A DNA stretch of 64,000 nucleotides from Litorimonas haliclonae (GTDB taxonomy: Bacteria > Pseudomonadota > Alphaproteobacteria > Caulobacterales > Maricaulaceae). Location of the stretch: assembly GCF_965138505.1 (NCBI RefSeq), contig NZ_CBCSCO010000002.1:372001-436000 (forward strand), given 5' to 3'. The notes beneath the pieces were generated by a model. It made no database searches. It was not told the origin of the DNA and was given only the letters and a program-made list of their open reading frames with translations. Positions 1 to 7,715 of this stretch are shown here, in pieces. Numbering within the stretch: the first letter of the stretch is position 1; the number at the start of each line of letters is the position of its first letter. Made by a program: the position numbers and the translations under genes.

Positions 1-1
1 C

Positions 2-658
2 GATTTGGGAGAAAAGCTCGCAGTAGAAACAGGAGCCACATATTTAAATCAGGATGTTTCGAACGAAAAACGCTGGAAAGAGGTCATGGCGGAAATTGTT
101 AGCGCAACCGGCCGTCTTGATGCCTTAATAAACAATGCCGGTATTTTCCTGGGCGGATGTATCGAAGATACAGAAATGGATCTTTGGATGAAGATGATCG
201 CCGTAAACCAAACGGGGACTATGCTTGGATGCCGTGAAGCTATTTCCGTGATGAAAGAAAATCCCGGTGGCCCCAAAGGATCCATCGTAAATATGTCGTC
301 GATTACAGGTTTTATCGGCCTGGCGAATGGCGCGGCTTACGGAGCAACCAAAGGTGCGGTTCGGTTACTATCCAAATCAATCGCGGTCCACTGCGCGAAA
401 GAATATAAGGACATTCGGTGCAATTCAGTTCACCCCGGTGCGATTGATACCCCAATGAATCAAGCAGCCTTTGAGGCCTCAGGGGATGCCGCCGGCACAA
501 GAGCATTCTTTGAAACATTACAACCAATTGGCCGTATGGGCACATCGGAAGAAATTGCCAATGGGGTTATGTTTCTAGCCTCTGATAAATCCAGTTTTGT
601 GACTGGTACAGAATTGTTAATTGATGGCGGTTGGCTAGCGGCCTCCGGCCCTCTTTAG
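2..658 (+). CDS. Short-chain dehydrogenase/reductase (SDR), 5' end cut by window edge
   Basis: Classical SDR oxidoreductase lacking its N-terminus. The frame is open to the left edge, and the glycine-rich nucleotide-binding motif (TGxxxGxG) that should begin an SDR lies outside the window. The in-frame TTG at 5 is therefore not the true start. Visible are the NNAG motif (LINNAGIF), the catalytic Ser in NMSSITG, the YxxxK active site (YGATK) and a C-terminal TGTELLIDGG, all in normal order and spacing. It is followed 16 bp later by a second SDR and then a HAD phosphatase on the same strand, so the three probably form one operon. Likely an NAD(P)-dependent alcohol or hydroxysteroid-type dehydrogenase; the substrate cannot be read from sequence. 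Confidence 0.93.
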   Translation, partial: DLGEKLAVETGATYLNQDVSNEKRWKEVMAEIVSATGRLDALINNAGIFLGGCIEDTEMDLWMKMIAVNQTGTMLGCREAISVMKENPGGPKGSIVNMSSITGFIGLANGAAYGATKGAVRLLSKSIAVHCAKEYKDIRCNSVHPGAIDTPMNQAAFEASGDAAGTRAFFETLQPIGRMGTSEEIANGVMFLASDKSSFVTGTELLIDGGWLAASGPL

Positions 659-674
659 GGGCTTCTGAAATAAT

Positions 675-1448
675 ATGACCGGACGTCTCACGGGAAAAAT
701 AGCACTAATATCTGGCGGGGCGAGTGGTATCGGCGCCGCGACCGCTAGGTTATTCGTGGAAGAAGGCGCACGATTGGTCGTGGGTGATATTAATATCGAA
801 AAAGGGCGGAGTGTGGTTAACAAGCTCGGGGACGCAGCGAGTTTTGTTGAGCTTGACGTAACCTCCCCAGATAGTTGGGAAGAGGCCGTAAAGGCAACCA
901 AAAACACATTTGGCGGTATTACCACGTTGATAAACTCAGCCGGGGTCAGCATTCCGGGAAGTATCGAAGACATATCTTTAGACGACTTTAGAAAAACGAT
1001 CTCCATCAACTTGGAGGGGACTTTTTTAGGCACGCAGGCGGGTGTTAGGGCGCTTAAAACTGTGAAGGGGGCCGCCATCGTGAATGTCGCCTCTACTTTA
1101 GGGCACCGCGGCGGCGCCTTCATTCCCGCCTATTGCGCCTCCAAGGGGGGCGTGCGGATGTTCACACGTTCCGTAGCTCTGCACTGCGCAGAGAATCAAT
1201 ATGATATTCGCGTCAACACGGTCTCCCCGGGGGCAATACATACAGAAATGGTTGAGGCTTATATTGACGCCGGGGTTAAAGCAGGCTCCACAGCCGAAGA
1301 CGTTATAAAGGGTTTCGCGGACGGCCATCCCATGAAGCGGCTTGGTAGCCCGGACGAACCTGCCAATGCGATTGTTTTCTTGGCATCGGACGAAGCCAGT
1401 TATTCGACTGGAATTGATATTCCTGTAGACGGAGGTTACCTCGCCTAA
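675..1448 (+). CDS. SDR family NAD(P)-dependent oxidoreductase
   Basis: Full-length classical SDR of 257 residues. The nucleotide-binding motif SGGASGIG is near residue 13. The usual NNAG is NSAG here (LINSAGVS). The catalytic Ser lies in NVASTLG and the active site Tyr-Lys in YCASK, with a C-terminal TGIDIPVDGG. The length is standard for the family. It follows the partial SDR by 16 bp, and its stop codon overlaps the start of the next gene (TAATG at 1446-1450), which indicates translational coupling. Expected to interconvert a hydroxyl and a keto group. Several related SDRs lie within 17 kb, which fits stepwise oxidation of a multiply hydroxylated substrate; the specific substrate is unknown. 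Confidence 0.94.
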   Translation: MTGRLTGKIALISGGASGIGAATARLFVEEGARLVVGDINIEKGRSVVNKLGDAASFVELDVTSPDSWEEAVKATKNTFGGITTLINSAGVSIPGSIEDISLDDFRKTISINLEGTFLGTQAGVRALKTVKGAAIVNVASTLGHRGGAFIPAYCASKGGVRMFTRSVALHCAENQYDIRVNTVSPGAIHTEMVEAYIDAGVKAGSTAEDVIKGFADGHPMKRLGSPDEPANAIVFLASDEASYSTGIDIPVDGGYLA

Positions 1449-1966
1449 TGGCCCGAATTGCTTTTGATATGGACGATGTCATCACCGACACTTACGCCGC
1501 TCAGAGAAAATGGCTGGAAACGACCTATCCGGAGACGACCAAGTTCGCAGACGGACGGAAATTTGAAACTTTTCTATCAGATGTACAGCACAATCACTTT
1601 TGGGAGATGCTTGGCGAAGGAGAATTTTTCGGCGAGATCCAACCCATGGAGGGCGCTGTCGAAACACTCAGGGAGCTCAATCGCCGACATGAGCTTTTTA
1701 TTGTCACAGCTGCCACATTATTCCCCAAGTCATGTATTCACAAATATAACTGGGTCCAGCGGCATCTACCGTTTTTCAATGCGGACAATATTGTTTTTTG
1801 TGCAAATAAAAGCGTCGTAAATGTTGATTATTTGATTGATGATCATGCGGAAAACTTTGTGGGCCTGGAAGGGCAGGGGCTGTTGTTTGACGCCGTTCAC
1901 AATAGAGATTCCCCCTATCCTGATAGGATAGAAAGCTGGGCAGCTGTTAGGAATTATAAATTTTAA
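1448..1966 (+). CDS. HAD-superfamily phosphatase, 5'(3')-deoxyribonucleotidase (NT5C) type
   Basis: Protein of 172 residues starting with the HAD motif I DMDDVITDT (family pattern DxDxx), with the nucleophile Asp near residue 7. Motif II is IVTAAT, and an acidic motif (IDDHAEN) sits near residue 133. The size and layout match the cytosolic deoxy-nucleotidase (NT5C) family of small HAD phosphatases. The ATG overlaps the stop of the preceding SDR, so the two are probably translated together. A nucleotidase-like HAD protein in an SDR operon is unexpected; it could instead dephosphorylate a small catabolic intermediate. The HAD assignment is firm, the substrate is not. Confidence 0.82.
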   Translation: MARIAFDMDDVITDTYAAQRKWLETTYPETTKFADGRKFETFLSDVQHNHFWEMLGEGEFFGEIQPMEGAVETLRELNRRHELFIVTAATLFPKSCIHKYNWVQRHLPFFNADNIVFCANKSVVNVDYLIDDHAENFVGLEGQGLLFDAVHNRDSPYPDRIESWAAVRNYKF

Positions 1967-1974
1967 ATTTTAAA

Positions 1975-3543
1975 CTAATTAACGCCGCGATTCATTTCGC
2001 CCCAATGCGTCGCCCGCAATTCCCGCTTTAAAATCTTGCCGGAGGCATTGCGCGGTAGGGCTGTCAGAAACTCAACCCTTTTTGGGCATTTGAACTTAGC
2101 GATTTTGGATCGGCAATTTTCGATTATTTGCTCTGATGTTGTCGACGCATTATCCTTGAGGACAATGTAAGCCATGACAGCTTCGCCCCATTTTTCGTCC
2201 GGCACGCCGATAACGGCAACCTGCTGAACCAATGGGTCCTCAAGCAGGGCGATTTCGACCTCGGCCGAATAGATATTTTCGCCGCCGGAAACAATCATGT
2301 CTTTAATCCGGTCCTGTATATAGAGATAGCCTTCGTCGTCTAAGAAACCCGCATCGCCCGAGCGTAACCAGCCCCCTTCAAAGAAGGTTTGCTTCGTTGC
2401 TTCTTCATTCTTCCAATATCCGCTCATATTGCTTGCGGATCGGATCACGATTTCCCCGGTTTCACCAACCGCGCAGTCCTGCCCTTCGGGATCGGTAATT
2501 CGAAGCTCAACGCCATTTAGAGGTTTGCCGACAGACTTCATTTTCGGGTTTTCTGGAATAGTGTGGTCTTCGGGCGAAAGCGCGACGCAAGTCCCGCATG
2601 TTTCTGTCATCCCATATTTCTGAACGAATTCACATCCAAACACGTCTATACATGCTTTCATCAATTCCAACGGAATAGGCGATGCGCCATATTGGATATA
2701 ATTGAGCTTGGAAAAATCAGTATCGTTTACGCGGGGGTCATCAAGAATGATTTGGAGTGCGGAAGGCACAATAAATTGTTTCGAGATATCGTATTTTACC
2801 ATGATATCCAATTGTGCGCCGGCATCAAAAGTAGGCATTATCACCCCCGTTGCTCCGGCGTAAAGAATTGTCAGGCCGAAGCTGGTGCCGCCAATATGGA
2901 AACAGGGCATGGATACCAAGCCGACGTCGTTACTTGTCCAGCGGTTCCAAGCCGGGCTTTCAGGATCTAAATCACGGCGTCTGTTACTGAGCATGGCCGC
3001 ATTGGACATCCTCACACCTTTTGGTCGTCCTGTCGTTCCGGAGGTATAAAGCTGCAGCACATCGTCTTGATCTAAGCGGTCTGTGTTCACTTCCTTGCTG
3101 GGGTATTGATCCCGCCACTCGTCATAAGAATCCAGCGCTATTATCGTCAAATCCGAATGGGCCTTCGCTATTCGATTGGCCTTCTCGATATATTCTGGAC
3201 CCACAAACAAAATTCGTGTTTCAGAGTTCGATAAGATATAGGCAATTTCAGCTTCGGATAAGCGCCAGTTGATAGGGCATGTTACCCCTCCGGCTTTTGA
3301 TGTACCTATCAATAGTTCATAATAAGCGACGGTGTTTTTACCGAGGTAACACACACGTTCATCGGGTTTCAGATCTAAGGCGAGCAAGCCATTCGCTAAT
3401 TGATTAGTGTGGGCATTAAATGCCTCAAAACTTAGAGGGTGATCCTCGTAAATGTAGAGTGTTTTTTCAGGATTTATCTGGGCTTGAATCCGAGCTAAAT
3501 CCCCTAGCGTCACCGCGCTTTCAACAGTCCTCATGGGAGCCAA
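1975..3543 (-). CDS. AMP-forming acyl-CoA synthetase (class I adenylate-forming)
   Basis: 522 residues, normal for a fatty-acid or steroid-type CoA ligase. The phosphate-binding motif LYTSGTTGRPKG is near residue 165. Further motifs are YGMTETCG (A5), YWKNEEAT followed by WLRSGDAG, the hinge region DRIKDMIVSGGENI, and the C-terminal catalytic lysine motif PRNASGKILKREL. It catalyses ATP-dependent CoA activation of a carboxylic acid in the cytosol. The start overlaps the 3' end of the small upstream gene by 13 bp, and an SDR lies further upstream on the same strand, so an SDR, small protein and CoA ligase operon is likely. It converges tail-to-tail with the HAD gene. It could activate a side-chain acid produced by the neighbouring oxygenases. 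Confidence 0.95.
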   Translation of the reverse strand: MAPMRTVESAVTLGDLARIQAQINPEKTLYIYEDHPLSFEAFNAHTNQLANGLLALDLKPDERVCYLGKNTVAYYELLIGTSKAGGVTCPINWRLSEAEIAYILSNSETRILFVGPEYIEKANRIAKAHSDLTIIALDSYDEWRDQYPSKEVNTDRLDQDDVLQLYTSGTTGRPKGVRMSNAAMLSNRRRDLDPESPAWNRWTSNDVGLVSMPCFHIGGTSFGLTILYAGATGVIMPTFDAGAQLDIMVKYDISKQFIVPSALQIILDDPRVNDTDFSKLNYIQYGASPIPLELMKACIDVFGCEFVQKYGMTETCGTCVALSPEDHTIPENPKMKSVGKPLNGVELRITDPEGQDCAVGETGEIVIRSASNMSGYWKNEEATKQTFFEGGWLRSGDAGFLDDEGYLYIQDRIKDMIVSGGENIYSAEVEIALLEDPLVQQVAVIGVPDEKWGEAVMAYIVLKDNASTTSEQIIENCRSKIAKFKCPKRVEFLTALPRNASGKILKRELRATHWGEMNRGVN

Positions 3544-3821
3544 TCTTCCATAAATGTCAGGGTTTCTTTCAGAGTGCTTTTACCCATCTCTTTTTTCATC
3601 TCAGGATACTTTTTGTGAGCTTTTAGAAAAGCAATCCCTTCATCGGGAGAAACGCCAACATCCCAAACATTCGTGAGCTGCAATGGGTTGTCGCGGTTCA
3701 GCATGGAGACGACGAGCGTCCAGCCGGCTTCCTTCATAATCGGGATGTAATACTGGGATATCACGCGAGAGAGACGGTCACGCTCTCCCTCGCGAATATC
3801 GATTTCGGCTTTTATATACAT
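3531..3821 (-). CDS. Small conserved protein of unknown function, possible ferredoxin-like alpha/beta barrel
   Basis: 96 residues with no motif I can name with certainty. The pattern of an N-terminal beta strand (MYIKAEIDI), an amphipathic helix, a second strand with aromatic residues (AGWTLVVSM) and a later TNVWDVG strand resembles small dimeric alpha/beta-barrel (NIPSNAP- or ABM-like) proteins. That is inference from pattern only. It overlaps the acyl-CoA synthetase start by 13 bp and lies 9 bp after the SDR stop, so it belongs to that operon. Small proteins of this fold often sit beside catabolic oxidoreductases, but no activity should be assumed. Confidence 0.7.
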   Translation of the reverse strand: MYIKAEIDIREGERDRLSRVISQYYIPIMKEAGWTLVVSMLNRDNPLQLTNVWDVGVSPDEGIAFLKAHKKYPEMKKEMGKSTLKETLTFMEDWLP

Positions 3822-3830
3822 TGAACGGGT

Positions 3831-4589
3831 TTAGAATTGGACCCGTTTCGTATAGCCACCATCAATGATAATATTGGTGCCTGTCGTATAGCTGGATGCA
3901 GAACTTGCCAGGAAGACCACAGTCTTTGCGATTTCGTCCGGCGACCCAAAACGCCCCAAAGCCATAATTTCAGCCTGGCTGTCATAGAATTCTGGTTTCG
4001 CTTCTTTCACTTTTGACCAGTTTCCGCCGGGATAAGAAATGGGCCCTGGTGAAACCATATTCACGCGAATGCCCTTTGGTCCCAAGGATTGGGACAATTG
4101 CTTACCGTAAGTGATAAGGGCCGCTTTCAGAGCGTTGAAAGCCTGAGGTCGAATAAAGGTCTCAACTGCCGCCGTTGAGGACATGAAAATGACGGAGCCT
4201 TCTCCTGATTTTTCTAGGAAAGGGGTGAGCGTTTCGATGGAGGTGACAGCGCCTTTAATATCAAGGTTGTAAGTCATATCCCAATCACCGGACCCCCCGG
4301 CACCTGAGGATGACATGTTGTGAACAAAAATATCACAGCCGCCCAGCTCGTCGGCTGCTTTAGTGAGCCAAGCGCTGTAGGCGTCCATGTCGCTAACTTC
4401 GAAAGCTTCCGCGAACACTTTTCCGCCGTGGACTTTCAACTCATTCTCAGCGGCTTTAACTTGTTCCTCATTCCGAGAGAAAAAAGCGACATCTGCTCCT
4501 TCCTTGGCGAAATGCTCCAACGCGGCGCGACCGAGACCTCGGCTGCCACCGGTTAAGATTACCTTCTTGCCTTTTAAGCCCAAATCCAT
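3831..4589 (-). CDS. SDR family protein with the catalytic Tyr replaced by Phe
   Basis: SDR of about 252 residues. I place the start at the ATG at 4589 because an AGGAG ribosome-binding site lies five bases upstream; a longer in-frame reading to 4640 would add 17 residues ahead of the conserved N-terminus. The nucleotide-binding motif TGGSRGLG is intact. The usual NNAG is replaced by HNMSSSG. The catalytic Ser is present (FMSSTAA), but the YxxxK motif reads FNALK, so the proton-donating Tyr is Phe (codon TTC). The C-terminal TGTNIIIDGG is normal. It is first gene of the leftward operon with the small protein and CoA ligase. It either has altered chemistry or has lost oxidoreductase activity. 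Confidence 0.9.
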   Translation of the reverse strand: MDLGLKGKKVILTGGSRGLGRAALEHFAKEGADVAFFSRNEEQVKAAENELKVHGGKVFAEAFEVSDMDAYSAWLTKAADELGGCDIFVHNMSSSGAGGSGDWDMTYNLDIKGAVTSIETLTPFLEKSGEGSVIFMSSTAAVETFIRPQAFNALKAALITYGKQLSQSLGPKGIRVNMVSPGPISYPGGNWSKVKEAKPEFYDSQAEIMALGRFGSPDEIAKTVVFLASSASSYTTGTNIIIDGGYTKRVQF

Positions 4590-4651
4590 GTCGCTCTCCT
4601 GAAATTTATTCTCTATAAATTGAAAGACATTATATGCCATTTATAAGGGTT

Positions 4652-4663
4652 TAGGAAAACCTA
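4652..4663. promoter_or_regulatory. Short inverted repeat between divergent genes (possible operator)
   Basis: TAGG-AAAA-CCTA lies in the 165-bp intergenic region between the leftward SDR operon and the rightward Rieske oxygenase gene. A related repeat (TAGGA-CAA-TCCTA) occurs upstream of the TonB receptor at 17821. Position and symmetry suggest a regulator site, but the element is short and could be chance. Confidence 0.25.
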
Positions 4664-4754
4664 TCTATAAAGGTGGGCTTGGTTCAGCGTGAATTTGGAA
4701 TATGTTTAAGTACGTTGAAAAGAAATATTACAGTTTGATCTGAGACCGGATAAA

Positions 4755-6149
4755 ATGGATAAAAGTAAGCTAAGTACGCGGCCGGACCTTACCTATGAGG
4801 ATATCATTTCGGCAGATAAATCTGGCGCGCCGGAATTTTTGCGGCATGCGGCGAAGATAGAGGCGGAACTAGAGCCTGTTTCAGTCGAGCGTTACTGGTC
4901 CCGTGATTATTTCGAGAAAGAAAACAAGTATCTTTGGACGCGCACGTGGCAGATGGCATGTATGCTCCAAGACATTCCCAAAGTTGGCGATTGTTTCCTT
5001 TATGAAATTTCGGATAAATCTCTAATCATCACTCAAACTGAAAATGGCGTGAAAGCGTTTTTTAATTCCTGTCTCCATCGCGGGCGCAAATTAATTACGG
5101 GCCATTGCAATAAAACAAAATTTGTCTGTCCGTTTCACGCAATCGCATGGAGCAATACTGGCGAATTGGTAAATAACCCAATTGCTTGGGATATGCCGCA
5201 ATGGAACTCAGAGAACTCACAACTGCCGCAAGCAAAAGTTGCTGTTTGGGGCGGGTTTGTTTTTATTAATATGGATCAAGACGCGCCGGAATTTGAAGAC
5301 TGGGCGGCGCCAATGATTGCTCATTTCGAGCCTTATGATTGGGATAATCGCTATTGCGAGTTCTGGTTTGAAAAACATGTTCGTGCAAATTGGAAGACCA
5401 CGGCTGAACCCTTTATGGAAAGCCACCATTCTCAAACGACGCACCCGCAACTATTGCCTTCGATCGCAGATATTAATTCCCAGTATGACTCGTTAAATAA
5501 TTATATTTCTAGACATATTTCTGCCGGAGCCACCGCGTCTCCCTCGCTAGATCCGCCCTTGACTGATGTAGAGCAACTCGCGCTTATGCAGAAACGCGGA
5601 GACTCGCGCACGGACGGAGTGGACATTGATGCTTTGCCTGCTGATTTTCGTACGCGAAGCTTATTGGCAGACAATACGAGAGCGCGCTTATCGGCTGAAA
5701 CAGGCTATGATCATAGCGGGGCCAAGGACGCAGAAGTCCTAGATTACCTCCTTTACGGTATTTTTCCGAACATGGCGTTCTGGGCGGGGTATGGACCGAA
5801 ACTGGTATATAGATGGCGTCCCGAACCCGGAAATCCCGAAGGCTCTATAATGGACGTGATGTGGATGGTGCCTCTTCCGAAAGGTGCTGAGAGACCTCCG
5901 CGAACTCAAAAAACTGTGTTGGGTTATGATGACCGTTTCTCGGACCAAGAGCCTGGGTCTTCGTCTTTAAAGATGGTTTTTGACCAAGATTTCGGAAATA
6001 TTCCACATGTCCAAACAGGCATGAAATCTTCAGCGGACGGCGTCGTTCATTTCAGTGATTATACAGAGGCAAGAATCCGGTATATGCACCAGATGATTGA
6101 TAAGTTTATCGCCACTGGAGAGCGCGGCGAAGCTATTCCAAAGCCTTAA
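4755..6149 (+). CDS. Aromatic-ring-hydroxylating-type Rieske oxygenase, alpha subunit
   Basis: 464 residues. The Rieske [2Fe-2S] ligands are C106, H108 (CLHRG) and C125, H128 (CPFH). The mononuclear iron centre is in the C-terminal half: after NWKTTAEPF, H225 and H230 fit the two His ligands. It should use an electron-transfer partner and O2 to hydroxylate an organic substrate in the cytosol. No beta subunit, ferredoxin or reductase gene is adjacent, so it is probably an alpha-only oxygenase served by redox partners encoded elsewhere. Its last 17 bp overlap the 3' end of the convergent CurA-like reductase gene. Family assignment is firm; the substrate (steroid or other polycycle) is inferred from context. 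Confidence 0.93.
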   Translation: MDKSKLSTRPDLTYEDIISADKSGAPEFLRHAAKIEAELEPVSVERYWSRDYFEKENKYLWTRTWQMACMLQDIPKVGDCFLYEISDKSLIITQTENGVKAFFNSCLHRGRKLITGHCNKTKFVCPFHAIAWSNTGELVNNPIAWDMPQWNSENSQLPQAKVAVWGGFVFINMDQDAPEFEDWAAPMIAHFEPYDWDNRYCEFWFEKHVRANWKTTAEPFMESHHSQTTHPQLLPSIADINSQYDSLNNYISRHISAGATASPSLDPPLTDVEQLALMQKRGDSRTDGVDIDALPADFRTRSLLADNTRARLSAETGYDHSGAKDAEVLDYLLYGIFPNMAFWAGYGPKLVYRWRPEPGNPEGSIMDVMWMVPLPKGAERPPRTQKTVLGYDDRFSDQEPGSSSLKMVFDQDFGNIPHVQTGMKSSADGVVHFSDYTEARIRYMHQMIDKFIATGERGEAIPKP

Positions 6150-7149
6150 TTTTGAGGAGCTGTTTCCCCAAGTTTTTGCCGGAAAACAGTCTCATAAAGG
6201 TCGACGGTATATTGTCGAAGCCTTCTTGGATGTCCTCGAAATACCGAAATTTGTCTTCGGCAATCCATGATTTTATCTGGGCGCGGGCTTCGGGAAAGCG
6301 CTCTTTATAGTCCGGAGATAAGATGCCGCGCATATTGGCGCGCTTATGGACAAGTTGAAAATAATTTTTCGGACCAGGCGGCGGGTTGTCCGTCTCATAA
6401 CGCGATATAGCTCCGCATATCACAACCCGTGCTCCGACAGCCATGTTCGCAAGAGCCGCGTCCAGGAAAGGACCGCCGACATTATCGAAAATAACATCAA
6501 ATCCGTTTGGGGCGTGTCGTTTCATTGCTGTTTTTAGCTCTTCGGATTTATAGTCAATCGCGCCGTCTAGTTTTAAGCCGTTGATGAGATGCTCACACTT
6601 TTGAGGGCCGCCAGCGACTCCCACCACTTTACAACCGGAAATCTTTGCCATTTGCCCAACCATGGATCCTACAGCTCCGGCGGCGCCTGAAATCAAGACA
6701 TTATCGCCAGACTTTGGCTTTCCAGCGTCGAAAAAGCCAAAGTAAGCTGCCATTCCGGTTGAGCCTAATGGGCCAAGATGAAGCCTGGTGAAACCATCAT
6801 CAGGGAGAATGGTGAGGTCCCGACTGTCCATCACCGAATGGGTCTGCCATCCCAGATAGCCATGGACTGTCATTCCAGTCTTAAAGCTAGAGCTACAACT
6901 CTCTATCACGCGTCCTATTCCGCGGCCCCGCATGACCTGCCCCTTTTCAGTCTTGGCGGCATAAGCCAGACGATTTTCCATTTGTCCTTTTAAGGAGGGG
7001 GTGAATTCCAGATATTCGACTTCTACCATAACCTGACCATCTGTGAGATCTGGGAGAGGAGCAGATACCATTTTAAAATCCGACTTCGCCACTTTCCGGC
7101 CGGCAGGATTTCCATCTATCAGCCATTGTTTATTTTCCGCGTTGGTCAT
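6133..7149 (-). CDS. NADP-dependent medium-chain oxidoreductase, CurA/prostaglandin-reductase-like
   Basis: 338 residues of the zinc-free medium-chain dehydrogenase/reductase family that reduces activated C=C bonds with NADPH (CurA, leukotriene B4 dehydrogenase, PTGR). The cofactor-binding motif SGAAGAVGSMVGQ is near residue 155, followed by VGVAGG and FDNVGG. The zinc-binding cysteines of alcohol dehydrogenases are not seen. It is the first of three paralogues in the window (also 10130-11152 and 28250-29251). Its 3' end overlaps that of the Rieske gene by 17 bp. It probably reduces an alpha,beta-unsaturated ketone or enal intermediate of the catabolic pathway. Confidence 0.92.
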   Translation of the reverse strand: MTNAENKQWLIDGNPAGRKVAKSDFKMVSAPLPDLTDGQVMVEVEYLEFTPSLKGQMENRLAYAAKTEKGQVMRGRGIGRVIESCSSSFKTGMTVHGYLGWQTHSVMDSRDLTILPDDGFTRLHLGPLGSTGMAAYFGFFDAGKPKSGDNVLISGAAGAVGSMVGQMAKISGCKVVGVAGGPQKCEHLINGLKLDGAIDYKSEELKTAMKRHAPNGFDVIFDNVGGPFLDAALANMAVGARVVICGAISRYETDNPPPGPKNYFQLVHKRANMRGILSPDYKERFPEARAQIKSWIAEDKFRYFEDIQEGFDNIPSTFMRLFSGKNLGKQLLKIKALE

Positions 7150-7268
7150 GGAATCTCTCTATCGGCTCAACTTATTCTATACCCAACCTCAACCATAAAA
7201 TGGGTACTGAAATACACTGACCTTTTGGGGGGGAGATACAGCCGCGGATAAATGGTAATTCTGGCCGC

Positions 7269-7715
7269 ATGACAGATATCATCCCTCCCAATTCTAGCTC
7301 TGGAAAACACATATCGCCTGACCTCTTTACGGATCAACCAAGCTTGATTGGATCACGTTGCAGCAATTGCGGAGAAATATATTTTCCTATCCGGTCGAGC
7401 TGTAGCCAATGTTCTAGCGAGAATTTAGAGCGCAAAAATCTCGGCAAACAGGGCGTTTTATGGTCTTGGACCATACAACATTACATGCCCAAACCGCCCT
7501 ATAACTCCGGGGAGACCAAGGACACTTTTACCCCATACGGAATTGGTTTGGTTGAAATGCCCAGCGGCGTTAAAGTAAAGGCTCGCCTCAATGTGAATCA
7601 GTCGAAGGCACTCAATATTGGTGACACCTATGTTTTGGCGCTTAAACCTTTCCGTACCGATGAGAACGGTAACCCAATTCTTACATTTGTTTTCGAGCGG
7701 GAGATTAGTTCATGA
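7269..7715 (+). CDS. DUF35/OB-fold zinc-ribbon protein, partner of the downstream thiolase-like enzyme
   Basis: 148 residues. The N-terminal rubredoxin-like zinc ribbon carries two CxxC pairs (CSNC and CSQC, residues about 31-48). The OB-fold DUF35 part is visible as GVLWSWTIQHY and the later TPYGIGLVEMPSG. DUF35 proteins pair with thiolase-superfamily proteins, either as partners of SCP-x/Ltp-type thiolases or as the ChsH2-type subunit of steroid side-chain aldolase. The stop overlaps the thiolase-like start by 4 bp (ATGA), so the two are made together and probably form one complex. It has no MaoC-like hydratase fusion. Confidence 0.9.
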   Translation: MTDIIPPNSSSGKHISPDLFTDQPSLIGSRCSNCGEIYFPIRSSCSQCSSENLERKNLGKQGVLWSWTIQHYMPKPPYNSGETKDTFTPYGIGLVEMPSGVKVKARLNVNQSKALNIGDTYVLALKPFRTDENGNPILTFVFEREISS

